64,000 nucleotides of DNA, from assembly GCF_902167145.1 (NCBI RefSeq), contig NC_050099.1, positions 242,060,588-242,124,587 of the forward strand, written 5' to 3'. This DNA comes from Zea mays. Its lineage: Eukaryota; Streptophyta; Magnoliopsida; Poales; Poaceae. Of this stretch, positions 1 through 9,880 are shown in pieces (positions within the stretch are counted from its first letter, which is position 1; the number at the start of each line of letters is the position of its first letter). The notes beneath the pieces are model-generated. The model saw only the letters and a list, made by a program, of their open reading frames with translations. It was not told where the DNA came from and made no database searches. The position numbers were made by a program, and so were the translations under genes.

Positions 1-262
1 AATGCGGGGGACAGGGAGGCACGCAGACATAGAGGCGCGCGGCGGCGCGGGGACAGGGAGGCGCGCGGCGGCGCGAGGACAGGGAGGCGCTCGGCGGCGG
101 TGGGATCTAGGTTTAGAGGATCGGAGGAAGAAGGAGGAGACGACGGCGGCGCGGGGATAGGGATGCGCGCGGCGGCGGCGGGGAGGCGCGCGAAACAGGA
201 CTTACGCCTGGGTGCATTCAATATAGAGAATGCACCCAGGTGCATTTTAGCAGCGCCGTATA
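1..262. repeat. GC-rich module, copy A, ending in a 34-base palindrome
   Basis: This GC-rich block (runs of ggcgcgcggcggcg type) is nearly identical to 3599-3860; I see one base difference, near 142. It ends in a perfect hairpin: a 13-base arm at 207-219, an 8-base loop, and the complementary arm at 228-240. The window starts inside it, so it is probably the 3' end of a second copy of the element at 2776-3841. Short open frames here are products of GC richness and are not called as genes. Confidence 0.7.
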
Positions 263-2028
263 CTGTATTTACTAGTAATTTGCGCGCGCCTTGCGCGCGT
301 GAGAAGCACATTTTGTAATGTAAGTGACAAAAATATTATATGCGATTATCAATGTAATCTTTCTTTTAAATATTGTCCGCAAACTTCTTAATGAAATTAA
401 TTTAAGATTAACATTGAAATGTGAAAGGGTATTTGAGTACTAAATTTTAATATATCAATCCGAGGGACACATTTTATAGAAGTGGGAAACACATCATAGT
501 GAAGAGGTACAAACACATAGTAAAAAACATGGGATAATACTATAATAGAAACCTTGAGTGGTGAATCTAGGGAAATGAAATAGGACCAAGTTGATTGTTG
601 TTAGAAAGAGAATTGCAGTTGTTGTGTATCCAAGGATATATGGTGCATTCATTAACTTCTTGAGTGTTGATAAAAATAGTAACATCAGTAGCAATATGAA
701 GAATAAATTGCTTGATATATTCACATACTGTTTAGAATTAAATTTGAACATATTAGCATGTAATATGAGAATTCATTCCCTTCGCTTACGAAATATACCT
801 AGGGTTTAAAAAGATAAAAATATACCATCAAGAAATAAATGATATTAGCTAGATTTAGATAAAAGAATAATTACGGTACCTAGAGAAGATATCTCAAGAG
901 TCTAGATAGATGGTACAGTAGGAAACATATGGTGGCAAACAAAACTAACAACATTCAAACTTTCAAAAATCTCTTACCGATAGTATAGGATGGCAAACAT
1001 AAGAGGACCGAGGAGATCTACCACTGTTCTCTTATGATTGGCCACAACTAAGACAATAAGGCATTTTTCAAACCTAGGCAATATGTATTTGGATTCTAGG
1101 TACGAAAATTTCGTATGCCATGTTCTTTGATCTAGTTATATTGTGTTGGATCTTCTGCTAAATATTTTTTTGTATGGTTTAAGTATTTTGTCCTACATGT
1201 TGACAACTTTAAAACTTAAACTATCGTTTGTTGTGAGATACTTAGTTTTCTTTATGTGATGTTATGGTTTATAAATGCAACCAATATTATCATTTGAGAG
1301 GTAATACATAAGCAAAGGAGTATAATTTAAGAGCATTAAAACACACTTAAATCCTATGGTAATTCTTTTTTTAACTAATTAGGACCAATATTTAAATTAA
1401 TACTATGTTTATGCGGTGAGAGGAAAGGGTGAAACCTGGACTTGTTTATGGAACGCGTAAAAGGTTGGTGAGGTATGTACCGTATAAACACAAACAAACT
1501 ACTATGTAGGAATAAAACATAAATTTAGAAGTAATACATATTCATAATTGTTTTTTAGCTTTTTTTCCTAGAATAACCAGCTCAAAAAATAGAACAATAA
1601 AATGTTTTTGTGACAAAGAGGTGATGAAAAAGATTAGTTTTTAGTCTATTGCCGTGGAGGAAACACTAATGTAAGTGGCCAACCTTTTTAAAATAAGAAA
1701 TTATATAAATTTGCCTTTTTGTTTAAGTTAGTGGTTCCTTAAAGCGTCGTCGAGGTTCTGAAGGTGTCCTTCAGTTACAACACAAATAATCTAAAAATTA
1801 CCAACAACTAACTACTATAAAAAAATGTATGCCGTGAAAATGCAGAAAACAGAGTAAAATACTTTGGCGAAATCAGAAGTTACGTAATTGTTGACCATAT
1901 ATTCCTTTCCTGCAAAAAATGAATGGGAGGATATATATTCACCCTATTTGTTAGGCCCAAGGTAAAATACCTGCATCTTTCTCCTAGTATCCGGAAATAA
2001 AAAATAAATGCTGATGATGCTGATTTTG
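263..2028. other. AT-rich intergenic DNA, no gene seen
   Basis: About 1.8 kb of AT-rich sequence with many stops in all frames. I see no gene, RNA gene or transposon terminus. A minus-strand frame at 494-751 encodes a hydrophobic peptide, but it has no recognisable motif and is not supported. Confidence 0.6.
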
Positions 2029-2318
2029 GGAATTAGATATTCCAGAGTCCACAATTATAAGTCGAAGCAGTTGGGGAAAGTTAATCATGGAAGCGAAATA
2101 AAAAGCAGATGCTGGCATTGGGAAGGAGTTGGCATCAGGAAAACACAAATGTATGAAACTGCTCTCTCAAAATTTCGTTTAATAAAAAGAAAAGAACACA
2201 TCAATTTCATCTTGGCCGCCGATTTGAATTAGATATTTCAAAGTCCACAAATATAAGTAGAAGCAGTTGGGGAATACTGATCACGGAAGCCAAATAAAAA
2301 AATGTTGGTGTTGGGGAT
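2029..2318. repeat. Diverged direct duplication of about 92 bases
   Basis: The segment 2029-2122 (gaattagatattccagag...) recurs at 2227-2318 with substitutions, about 198 bases downstream. Both copies share the core agcagttgggga and the following gaagc-aaataaaa pattern. The function is unknown; it lies beside the GDSL fragment. Confidence 0.6.
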
Positions 2319-2344
2319 GAACTACTACTGAGGTGCAGTATCCA

Positions 2345-2580
2345 GGAAGTTGACGGACGTGGCGGTCGTTGGAGCAGTGGGCCATGGGCTTGCAGAAGAA
2401 TGTCACTCCGTAGAGCGGGCGCGCAGTGGTGACTGGTGAGCGTCTTGGGCATGGCGTTGACGATGAGGTTGCCGGCGTCGAAGAGCGAGTTTCCCAAGCT
2501 GAAGATGGCCCGTGTACAACTTCTTGCTCCTAGCCGTGTCACAGGTGGCAGGCCGCGCCACCACGCGCAATGGGATAGTG
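2345..2580 (-). pseudogene. GDSL esterase/lipase first-exon fragment
   Basis: On the minus strand, one frame reads AIFSLGNSLFDAGNL, which matches the N-terminal block I of plant GDSL-family esterases/lipases (usual form AIFxFGDSLxDTGN). In this copy the aspartate after FG is changed, giving GNSL. Further downstream, in another frame, comes YGVTFFCKPMAHCSNDR, matching the family's following PYGxTFFxxPTGRxSDGR segment. The frame change between the two blocks and the loss of family residues show decay. No SGNH blocks II-V follow, so it is at most part of the first exon. Intact family members are secreted serine hydrolases. I infer a captured or relict gene piece; no promoter or splice context is visible. 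Confidence 0.55.
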
Positions 2581-2777
2581 ACGGCGGCGGAGACATGGGG
2601 ACCGGGGAGAGGAGTAGAGGAGTCTGGAAGTCTTGCGATGTTAGGAGACGCCGGAAGCTCGATTCAAGTGTGTCCGTTGGATAACGATCTTACGGCTGTT
2701 AATAATAAAGACGACGTGGATGGCCTGGAATGCGAGATTCCCTCCCCGCTCTATTATATAGAATAGAATATATTACA

Positions 2778-2811
2778 CCTGGGTGCATTCAATATAGAGA
2801 ATGCACCCAGG
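2778..2811. repeat. Perfect 34-base hairpin (left terminal copy)
   Basis: Arms CCTGGGTGCATTC and GAATGCACCCAGG flank the 8-base loop aatataga. The loop and arms are identical at 207-240 and 3806-3839, so three exact copies exist within 3.9 kb. Confidence 0.85.
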
Positions 2812-2962
2812 CCGAACCTATGTGCCAGGTTCGAGCCAACCGTCTCACCCAGGCCGGTTTCGTCCCTCCCGCACGCTCCGGACAGAACCTTTTCATTTTC
2901 CCGCCCCCGCCCCTCTTTCTCCGTGAACGGCTCCTCCGCGAACGGCTCAACCTCATCACATA

Positions 2963-3560
2963 AGTTGCAATCACACCAGACTTGCAGTTGCAATTATACC
3001 AGACAGCAGTTGCAATCATTGTTTTGTTTAACAGATTTTTGGACATAGTTATATAGAAGTTGCAATCACACCAGACCAGCAGTTGCAATTACACCAGGCA
3101 GCAGTTGCAATCATTGTTTGTTTAACAGATTTTTGGACATAGTTATATAGAAGTTGCAATCACACCAGATCAGAAGTTGCAATTACACCAGACAGCAGTT
3201 GCAATTATTGTTTGTTTAACATATTTTTGGACATAGTTATATAGAAGTTGCAATCACAACAGACCCACAGTTGTAATTACACCAGACCAGTAGTTGCAAT
3301 CTTGTTTGTTTAACAGATTTTTGGACATAATTATATAGAAGTTGCAATCACACCAGACCAGCAGTTGCAATTACACCAGACCAGCAGTTGCAATCATATT
3401 TTTTAACAAAATTTCTCAGAGTTATTCAGTACTTGCAATCACATAAGAGCAACTCAGCAGTTGCATTCACACTACACCAGCAGTTGCAATTACAACACAC
3501 CATTGGTTGCAATCATTTTGTTTATATTTTTTAACAGATATTTGAGTAAAATTATACAAC
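2963..3560. repeat. 94-base tandem repeat built on agttgcaatcac
   Basis: Unit starts fall at 2963, 3058, 3152, 3246 and 3340 (period 94-95), then decay towards 3560. Each unit contains two or three agttgcaat sub-repeats with caccagac, followed by tttaacagatttttggacat and agttatatag. The array forms the core of the palindrome-bounded element. Confidence 0.85.
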
Positions 3561-3598
3561 AGTTGCAATCACACATAATGCGGGCTTGCAATCCCACC

Positions 3599-3880
3599 TA
3601 ATGCGGGGGACAGGGAGGCACGCAGACATAGAGGCGCGCGGCGGCGCGGGGACAGGGAGGCGCGCGGCGGCGCGAGGACAGGGAGGCGCTCGGCGGCGGT
3701 GGGATCTAGGTTTAGAGGATCGGAGGAAGAAGGAGGAGACGGCGGCGGCGCGGGGATAGGGATGCGCGCGGCGGCGGCGGGGAGGCGCGCGAAACAGGAC
3801 TTACGCCTGGGTGCATTCAATATAGAGAATGCACCCAGGTGCATTTTAGCAGCGCCGTATATATATATATATATATATGG
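3599..3880. repeat. GC-rich module, copy B, with palindrome and (TA)n tail
   Basis: This is a near-exact copy of 1-262, ending in the hairpin at 3806-3839 and then a (TA)n run at about 3857-3879. Copy A is followed by a different sequence after gccgta, so homology stops near the shared element end. Confidence 0.75.
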
Positions 3881-5091
3881 TACTGTCAATTGAGAACCCC
3901 GAACACATTTTAATGAAATCTATCTACTTTATTTACCTTTTCTGCTATAAGAGTAGATGTAACGTAGCTTTAGTTCTAGACTTCCGCATATCCAGCTCCA
4001 CCCTTAAGGGGCAAGATCTACTTCACTCAAGATTTCTTCATCAAATTGATCTTTTAATTTTTTAGACGACTCTACGTTATCTGGGACGCCCTAGGCGACC
4101 TGCTCACTCGAGCACCCAACACCCTAAGGTATCTTCTCTAGCTATCCTCTCAGACCAGAGTGCCTCTCGTCCAAGTGCCATCGTCTCACACTTCTCGGCG
4201 CATTATAACAGATGGAATCTCCTTGAAATCTTTTCTACTGTACACTGTATTGTCATGAGCCGTACTCATCGGCCCCACTTATTACACAACTATACGTGTT
4301 AAAAAGATAGTAATTATTGGACTGCTCCGCTGCTGTTACGTCATCGTCGTCCTAGCTCCTCCCTCATTCACGTGTGTGAGGCTGTGAGCCCACCTCAGCT
4401 CCATCTCCATCCATGTCATTGTCGGCGGGGGGCGGGGCCCACCCACCCATGACCGTGTCTCATATTTCAAGGGTACTAGACGTACGAAAGCCTGTATGAA
4501 GGCTCCACAATGGTCTATGTTAAATGTTCCTGAATATATTGTTTCGTTAGAATGCTCGCTGCTCCGCCAAATATATTTTTTCGCCATCAGTATATCGTTC
4601 ATAACAAAACCAGGTGGGGTAGATGGATTGAGATGAATAAAATATATGATAGTTAATATAGAGGGAATATATATATATATATAGAGGAATATGAGTGCAG
4701 GAAATTGTGTGATAATATTGAGTACTAGCTAGACTTTGAAAAATAATATTGACATATAGATTAACCTGCGTGCGTATAGCCTTACAGCGCGCGTCGGCCA
4801 GCTCAGCGTCGTCATGCATGTGGGGTTACCCGTCACCCGTCAACACTCCATAGCCCCATAAGAGAAAACTAACAATAATGACTGCAGCAACGCTAGCTAA
4901 TAATGAAGGGCCCCAGCGCCCAGTGGACCTGTGTACGTAGTGTGTAATGATTAAGACTTTTCGTTTTGTCCGTGATTTTTTTAAAAAAGTTTTTCTTCAT
5001 TCGTTCAAATCAGATTTCACTATCCTAGCTCGAAGAGGAGGAAAAAAAAGTACTGCTAGACGTAGCAGTAACTTGTGCTGAAAGCGTGGTC
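3881..5091. other. Intergenic DNA, no gene seen
   Basis: Mixed-composition sequence with a short (TA)n tract near 4671-4682. No frame carries a recognisable domain, and no transposon ends are evident up to the copia insertion site. Confidence 0.5.
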
Positions 5092-5096
5092 TCTCT

Positions 5097-5259
5097 TGTT
5101 AAAGTATACTCAGTGGAGAGAGACAGAGAGAATACAAATGACAGAACTGTTGTCTTTATTGCAGAGTGTCATGTATTTATACAGGGGATACAAAGTCTCC
5201 CAAGGGGTGTGTCCCTTGGGAGTAACTGCCAGTTGATCACAGGACAATATTTTGTAACA
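5097..5259 (-). repeat. 3' LTR of the minus-strand copia element, 163 bases
   Basis: Reading on the minus strand it runs TGTTACAAA...TTTAACA. It contains a TATAAATA box (5174-5181, minus) and a perfect 9-base inverted repeat CTCCCAAGG (5197-5205) with CCTTGGGAG (5214-5222). It is unusually short for an element of this size. Confidence 0.92.
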
Positions 5260-5270
5260 CTCCCCCTTGA
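5260..5270 (-). promoter_or_regulatory. Polypurine tract
   Basis: Directly inside the 3' LTR, the minus strand reads TCAAGGGGGAG, a standard plus-strand priming tract for copia-type elements. Confidence 0.8.
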
Positions 5271-5319
5271 TCAACCAATATCCATTTGATCATCTGCAAG
5301 CTGTTGTCCAATGTTTCAT

Positions 5320-6240
5320 CTCCTCAAAAACCCTGTGGGAAAAATAAGGAGTACATAATGCTTTTGGATCATGAGTAAAACTCACATTGAACTCCAAAAG
5401 AAAAATATGCTTGTAATCATCATTCGTAAAAACCCCCTTGGGGAAAAATCAATGATGAAGCATATAGCTTAGTTGATATTACCTCATTAAAAACTTTGGA
5501 TGAGAAAACCTTAACAAGGCAAAACTCATACAAAGAAAAGAGTGTAATATGATGGTATAAAACAGGTCGAATATCACGGAGAATTACTCCCCCTGATCTT
5601 GCAAACACTTGAGTCTTCTCATACCAATCACCTCAACACATTTCTGAAAACGTTGAGTATGGTAGAGATTTTGTGAATAGATCAGCAAGATTATCACAAG
5701 ACTTTGCAAGATGTTAATGTTTCCATTTTCCTGTTTCCATCTGAACAACACAAGCTCAATTATCCTTATGGATAATGGTTAGTGGTTCAATTGAACCACA
5801 ATACGACATTGTTCTCCAATGGACCTTTAGCCCAAAGAACAATAATATGTCTATATTCATCATCTCAAAAACCCCCGTGGGGAAAATAAATGATGAGACA
5901 TATAACTCAGGCTAATATTTCTCCAAGATAATCGTGTCAGAAAATCTGGGAAATCAACATATGAGCCGAGTCTCCTTAAAAACCCAACGGGAAAAATAAG
6001 GAGAGTAGTCATACTCTATTGTTGATCCATTTGAACTCTAGGGATATAAACTCATATCCTAGTTCAAATACAACAATAACTATGTCATAATGTATCATCC
6101 TTGAAAACCTCTACGGGAAAAATAGATGATACGACATAGACCTTGTGTTGATGTTGTCTCGTTAAAAACTTTGAATGAGAAACCCAAACAGGGGGAAAAC
6201 TCATGCAAAGAAAAGAGTACAACATGATGCAGAAACAAGT
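5320..6240 (-). repeat. Series of covarying hairpins in the 3' untranslated region
   Basis: Five hairpins share an A-rich loop with an inner CCC/GGG pairing but have different perfect outer stems: CTCCT/AGGAG (5320-5351), TCATCATT/AATGATGA (5417-5458), TCATCA/TGATGA (5857-5896), TCTCCTT/AAGGAGA (5971-6004) and GTATCATC/GATGATAC (6092-6132). Two larger branched units are closed by ATATTAC/GTAATAT (5476-5482 with 5544-5550) and ATGTTGT/ACAACAT (6151-6157 with 6219-6225). From memory, similar A-rich/CCC-GGG sequences occur in the 3' region of other plant copia elements. The sense RNA is the minus strand. Confidence 0.7.
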
Positions 6241-6359
6241 TCTTCAGATCAAGAGAAAACTCCCCCTGATCTTTACAAATCACTAAGTCATCCCATACCT
6301 GCTCTCAAACACATCTAAAATGTGGAGTAAGTAGAGACTTAGTTCGTAACTTGTTTTTC

Positions 6360-8130
6360 ATCTAAACAACACAAAGTAATATTATCTCCATAGATAATAA
6401 GGTCAATGATATAAAATCATGACCACCACATACCCTCAGTATGTAGTATATCATTCTGTACAATCCCACGAAGTGTACTATAGAATGATTAGTGTAAGTG
6501 ACCATTAATCTCTGTTGATTGACATTTGTCAAACAGTAGGTCCAACTTACCAAAAGTATGTCATTGATCTTGTACCTGGGGATCTTCTATAGATATCCAA
6601 GATCAGTATATCCAAAATACTCAAGATAGTTTACTTTGAATTGAAAATCTCTTTCAATTCATATCCTCTATCTCGAACTCCGTCGATAAGTAATGTATGT
6701 TTAAAATATGCTGCACATATTTACACTGAACATACCATTCTTTGTGTATCCTTTCAGAAGGAAGGATTCACTAGGTCGAATGTACCATATTTGACCAGGA
6801 TGCTCTAAGTCACAAAGACTTTCCAAGCATTGCAAATTTGTGATTGGTGATTATGTATTTGGAATCCTTCAAGACTCCATAAATACCATAATCCAGTGAC
6901 CACATATACACATGTTGTCACTACATCTATCAACTGCACAGATAGATGATTTACTGCCCATATTATTGTATCGGAATTTAACTACTCACAGTAGAGGAGA
7001 ATTTATAGCATTAAAATAATGCTTGGGTTTGCGTATAAACCCAGTTGCTACTAGCCATGCTTTCTCACCACCTCATTTTTTTCAAGTCCATGAAAACAAA
7101 CTTGTATCCACAGTAAGATACCTTGAAGTGGAAAATAATTCAACACTTCTTTCCGGTGAGCAAGGCTATCTCTGCAACATTGTATCACTCAACAAGATCC
7201 AGTTTGAGCATACTCATGCTCTGCTATGGCCATAGTCTTTTGGATCACTTGGAGCGCATATACAATTGCTGAGATGTATGTGTCAACACTTGTAGCTTTT
7301 AAATTACACAATTCTCCAGTTGACATAAAGTCATTTTCTTATGCACCCTTATGATTTCTCGTGAAATCCCAAACGAGAATTAAGGGCTTCCGATAACCTA
7401 GCCTCATCAGTGCGCACTGAGCTAGGTTGTGAATGTCTTCCATTCATAGGATAATTCATATCCTTTAGGTGTCCATCAACACTAGGTTGGTTACCAACGA
7501 ATAGATGGTCTGCATTTACTATCTCAGAAGGTCTAGCCTTCAGCTGCTTGCAAGCATCTTAATCCCAATTTGTGACCATACTTCTCCCCCTCTTATTTAC
7601 AACAACGTTGCAATAGGGAGTTAAGTGGTTTTCCATGTAACCACTCTTTCTGGCACTTCCTCATAGGATTAATTTGAGTGACACCTCATAGTAAATGCAC
7701 ATGGCAGTCAATTTGCAACTTCTTGCAAATCATTCGAACCCAAAGGTTCAGTTTTAGTACGTGATCCTGAGCCTTAATGCTTACTGCATTCATTATAATT
7801 TCCTGGCATTCATTTTGGTACTCGAAATCTCCCCCTAATGCCTGGAAAAGCTCATGATTCAAGCAAGTGTACGGGCCGTAAATAGATTCTCATGAAGAGA
7901 TTCTAAAACTTAATGATCGACGGAGAATGAATTCTCACATAGATCCCCAATTTTCTGTGTGCCCATACATGTACGCTGCGGTGGTGAGATTGGGAACATA
8001 CCCAATGTACGCATGGAAAATCTTTCACGGATTCCCACGTACTAAAAAACCATAGGGGAACTTGTACATGCAGTACATGCAGTTTATCACAAGTCAGAAG
8101 CGTGCAAAAGCTTCCTGACTCCATCCATAA
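6360..8130 (-). pseudogene. Decayed Ty1/copia pol (reverse transcriptase, RNase H, post-integrase)
   Basis: The minus strand carries scattered blocks of copia pol in shifting frames. At 7903-8124 a frame contains KLGIYVRIHSPSIIK, matching the post-integrase KxGIYVGYxSPSIIxY block. Near 7190-7260 a relict of the reverse-transcriptase start can be seen. At 6726-6814 one frame holds IWYIRPSESFLLKGY, matching the copia MWYxRLSEFLLxKGY block. At 6380-6600 there are RNase H relics. Stops and frameshifts occur every few tens of codons, so no enzyme can be made. Unusually, many altered stretches form perfect hairpins (for example 6849-6893, 6924-6948, 7007-7043). Orientation agrees with the LTR, primer site and polypurine tract. 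Confidence 0.75.
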
Positions 8131-9009
8131 CCAGTTGGAAATGACAATTCATTACTGATGGTCATTAATGATCTGAAATTTTCGAATCTATCACAGATTC
8201 ATCATATCCTTTATGGATATCATTCTGAATACCAAGACAAACAATCATCATTGTAAGCACATTTGGTAAATTCAGTAGTGTGGAGGCTAATGTGCTCAAG
8301 CTTGAGACATTATTACTTAATGGTCATGTGTTGTCCGAAGGACACACTTCAGGTCATCATATAGATGCACCAAAGAACCATATAAAAGCTTTCAATGTCC
8401 ATACCATCTTTGTAATGGACCACACTCGTTCTTTTGAAAAACAATTCAAAGAACTTAACCAATTCAGATCAGATTTTAAGATAAGAGGGGCTTAAAATCT
8501 CATTTCCGATGATACTCATCAAGTATCCATCTTATGGGAAAAACATGACCAATAGAATTGTTCATAACTTTTCATTTCATCCCAATAATGAAATTACTAA
8601 TTCAATCTTACCCAGCATGGTAAGTATCATCACATGAAAAGTTTAACAAATGCAACACATTGTACGAGAGGATGTATGTAAAATACAATCCATAAGAAAT
8701 GTTTCCGAGAAACACATGCAATATCCATCACTATCACTTTGTGTTTCCACATGATAGAAATTTTATGGATATCTCTATAATTTGGTAAGATAAATTAGGA
8801 TATATCAACACATCCTTGATACTTCCAATACCAAAGGGGATATGATAATAACATATCATGATATCGCACAAAGCGATTGTCAAAATATTCTTTCCTCTTT
8901 CCAAAGGAATATGAGAATATTTTGTTTCCCCACTTATAGAGTTTGTGGTTCAATTCTCCACATTGCATGTTTCTTCCTCAATTAGAAGAATCTCTGTACA
9001 AGTTTGCAT
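8131..9009 (-). other. Non-coding, hairpin-rich interior of the copia element
   Basis: No frame is open beyond about 70 codons. Perfect inverted repeats recur, including AGATTTTAAG (8471-8480) with CTTAAAATCT (8491-8500), the palindrome CTCAAGCTTGAG (8295-8306), and GTGT-GTCC with GGAC-ACAC around 8327-8346. By position this should be the integrase region, but I cannot recognise integrase motifs. Confidence 0.55.
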
Positions 9010-9190
9010 AACTCAATCAATGAGTCTTCAACTCCCTTGATGAGTTGGTTTAACTCTAATCGATGAGCTTGTTCAACTCAAATCACATGAGTGATCAACT
9101 CCAATCGATGAGTTTGTTTAACTCATATTCATATGAGTTTTTACACTCAAATCACATGAGTGTGTTCAACTCACATCACATGAGTTGAAC
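9010..9190 (-). repeat. Array of eight ACTC...GAGT dyads
   Basis: Eight successive units of the form ACTC, 7-9 bases, GAGT recur every 21-25 bases. The stems differ but remain paired in most units: AACTCATA/TATGAGTT at about 9120, CACTCA/TGAGTG at about 9143, AACTCA/TGAGTT at about 9168. Confidence 0.75.
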
Positions 9191-9880
9191 CTATCAATTA
9201 TGAGATTATACCAAATCTCATGCATCATTTAAATAGCACTCAAAAGCAAATCATCTAACAAAGTGGTCTTCTCTTAGAAAAAGAAGTGTTGTTACATGAT
9301 TAGTCCAAATCATGATTTACACAACTAACCACTCTTATCATGTCAGATGGAAGATTGAAGTACACTTCATATCTTAGCTTTCATGAGTAGTATGCATCTA
9401 TTGGGATTTTATATACATGATTAGATGCTTAGGCATACAACACTATACCATGTATAGTGTAATGACAAAAGAGTTTGTCATACTCATTGCCCTTCCCTTT
9501 TTAATGTGCTTATATATTTGCTTTCAAGCAAAATATTTGAATACAAAGTGTTAGTCTACAACATAATGTAGACACATACTCATAAGTCCACATGTCTTAT
9601 GATTTTCTTTGCTATTCATTTTGGGCTTGCACATCAAGCCACAAAAGCACATTAGTTCTTTTCATAAGAACCATAAGAGAATGAGAGCATCACACTTCCT
9701 CCAAAGTGAAGAAGTGAATCCCCATATTATGCAAAGATGATCTTTATATCCAATGAACATATCCAATGAACATTGAGGATAATTAAGCCCATTAGGCGAG
9801 TTCATCAAACTCTATTAAATAATTATCCTTCAAATGGCTTAACCATTTTAATTTGCTGCAAAATATATCATATATTTATA
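9191..9880 (-). other. Non-coding, hairpin-rich interior of the copia element
   Basis: There is no coding frame. Perfect short stems include ACACTATAC/GTATAGTGT near 9441-9461, TGACAAA/TTTGTCA near 9463-9480 and GTCTACA/TGTAGAC near 9553-9573. Confidence 0.5.

Larger units (their letters stand above)
2776..3841. mobile_element. Palindrome-bounded repeat element, about 1.07 kb
   Basis: It starts with CACCTGGGTGCATTC (2776-2790) and ends with the reverse complement at 3827-3841, giving 15-base terminal inverted repeats. Each terminus is itself half of a perfect 34-base hairpin (2778-2811 and 3806-3839; 13-base arms, loop aatataga). Inside are a short GC-rich stretch, a 94-base tandem array (2963-3560) and the GC-rich module shared with 1-262. 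There is no coding capacity, so it would be non-autonomous. I cannot assign a superfamily: the ends match neither Stowaway nor Tourist, and no clear target duplication can be read because a (TA)n run follows the right end. Confidence 0.5.

Noticed and set aside
100..318. Short open frame in the GC-rich module
   Set aside because: Its copy at 3699 has the same frame only because the repeat is duplicated; low complexity, no domain.
494..751. Minus-strand hydrophobic 85-codon frame
   Set aside because: AT-rich DNA readily gives Leu/Phe-rich frames; no motif, no promoter or homologue evident.
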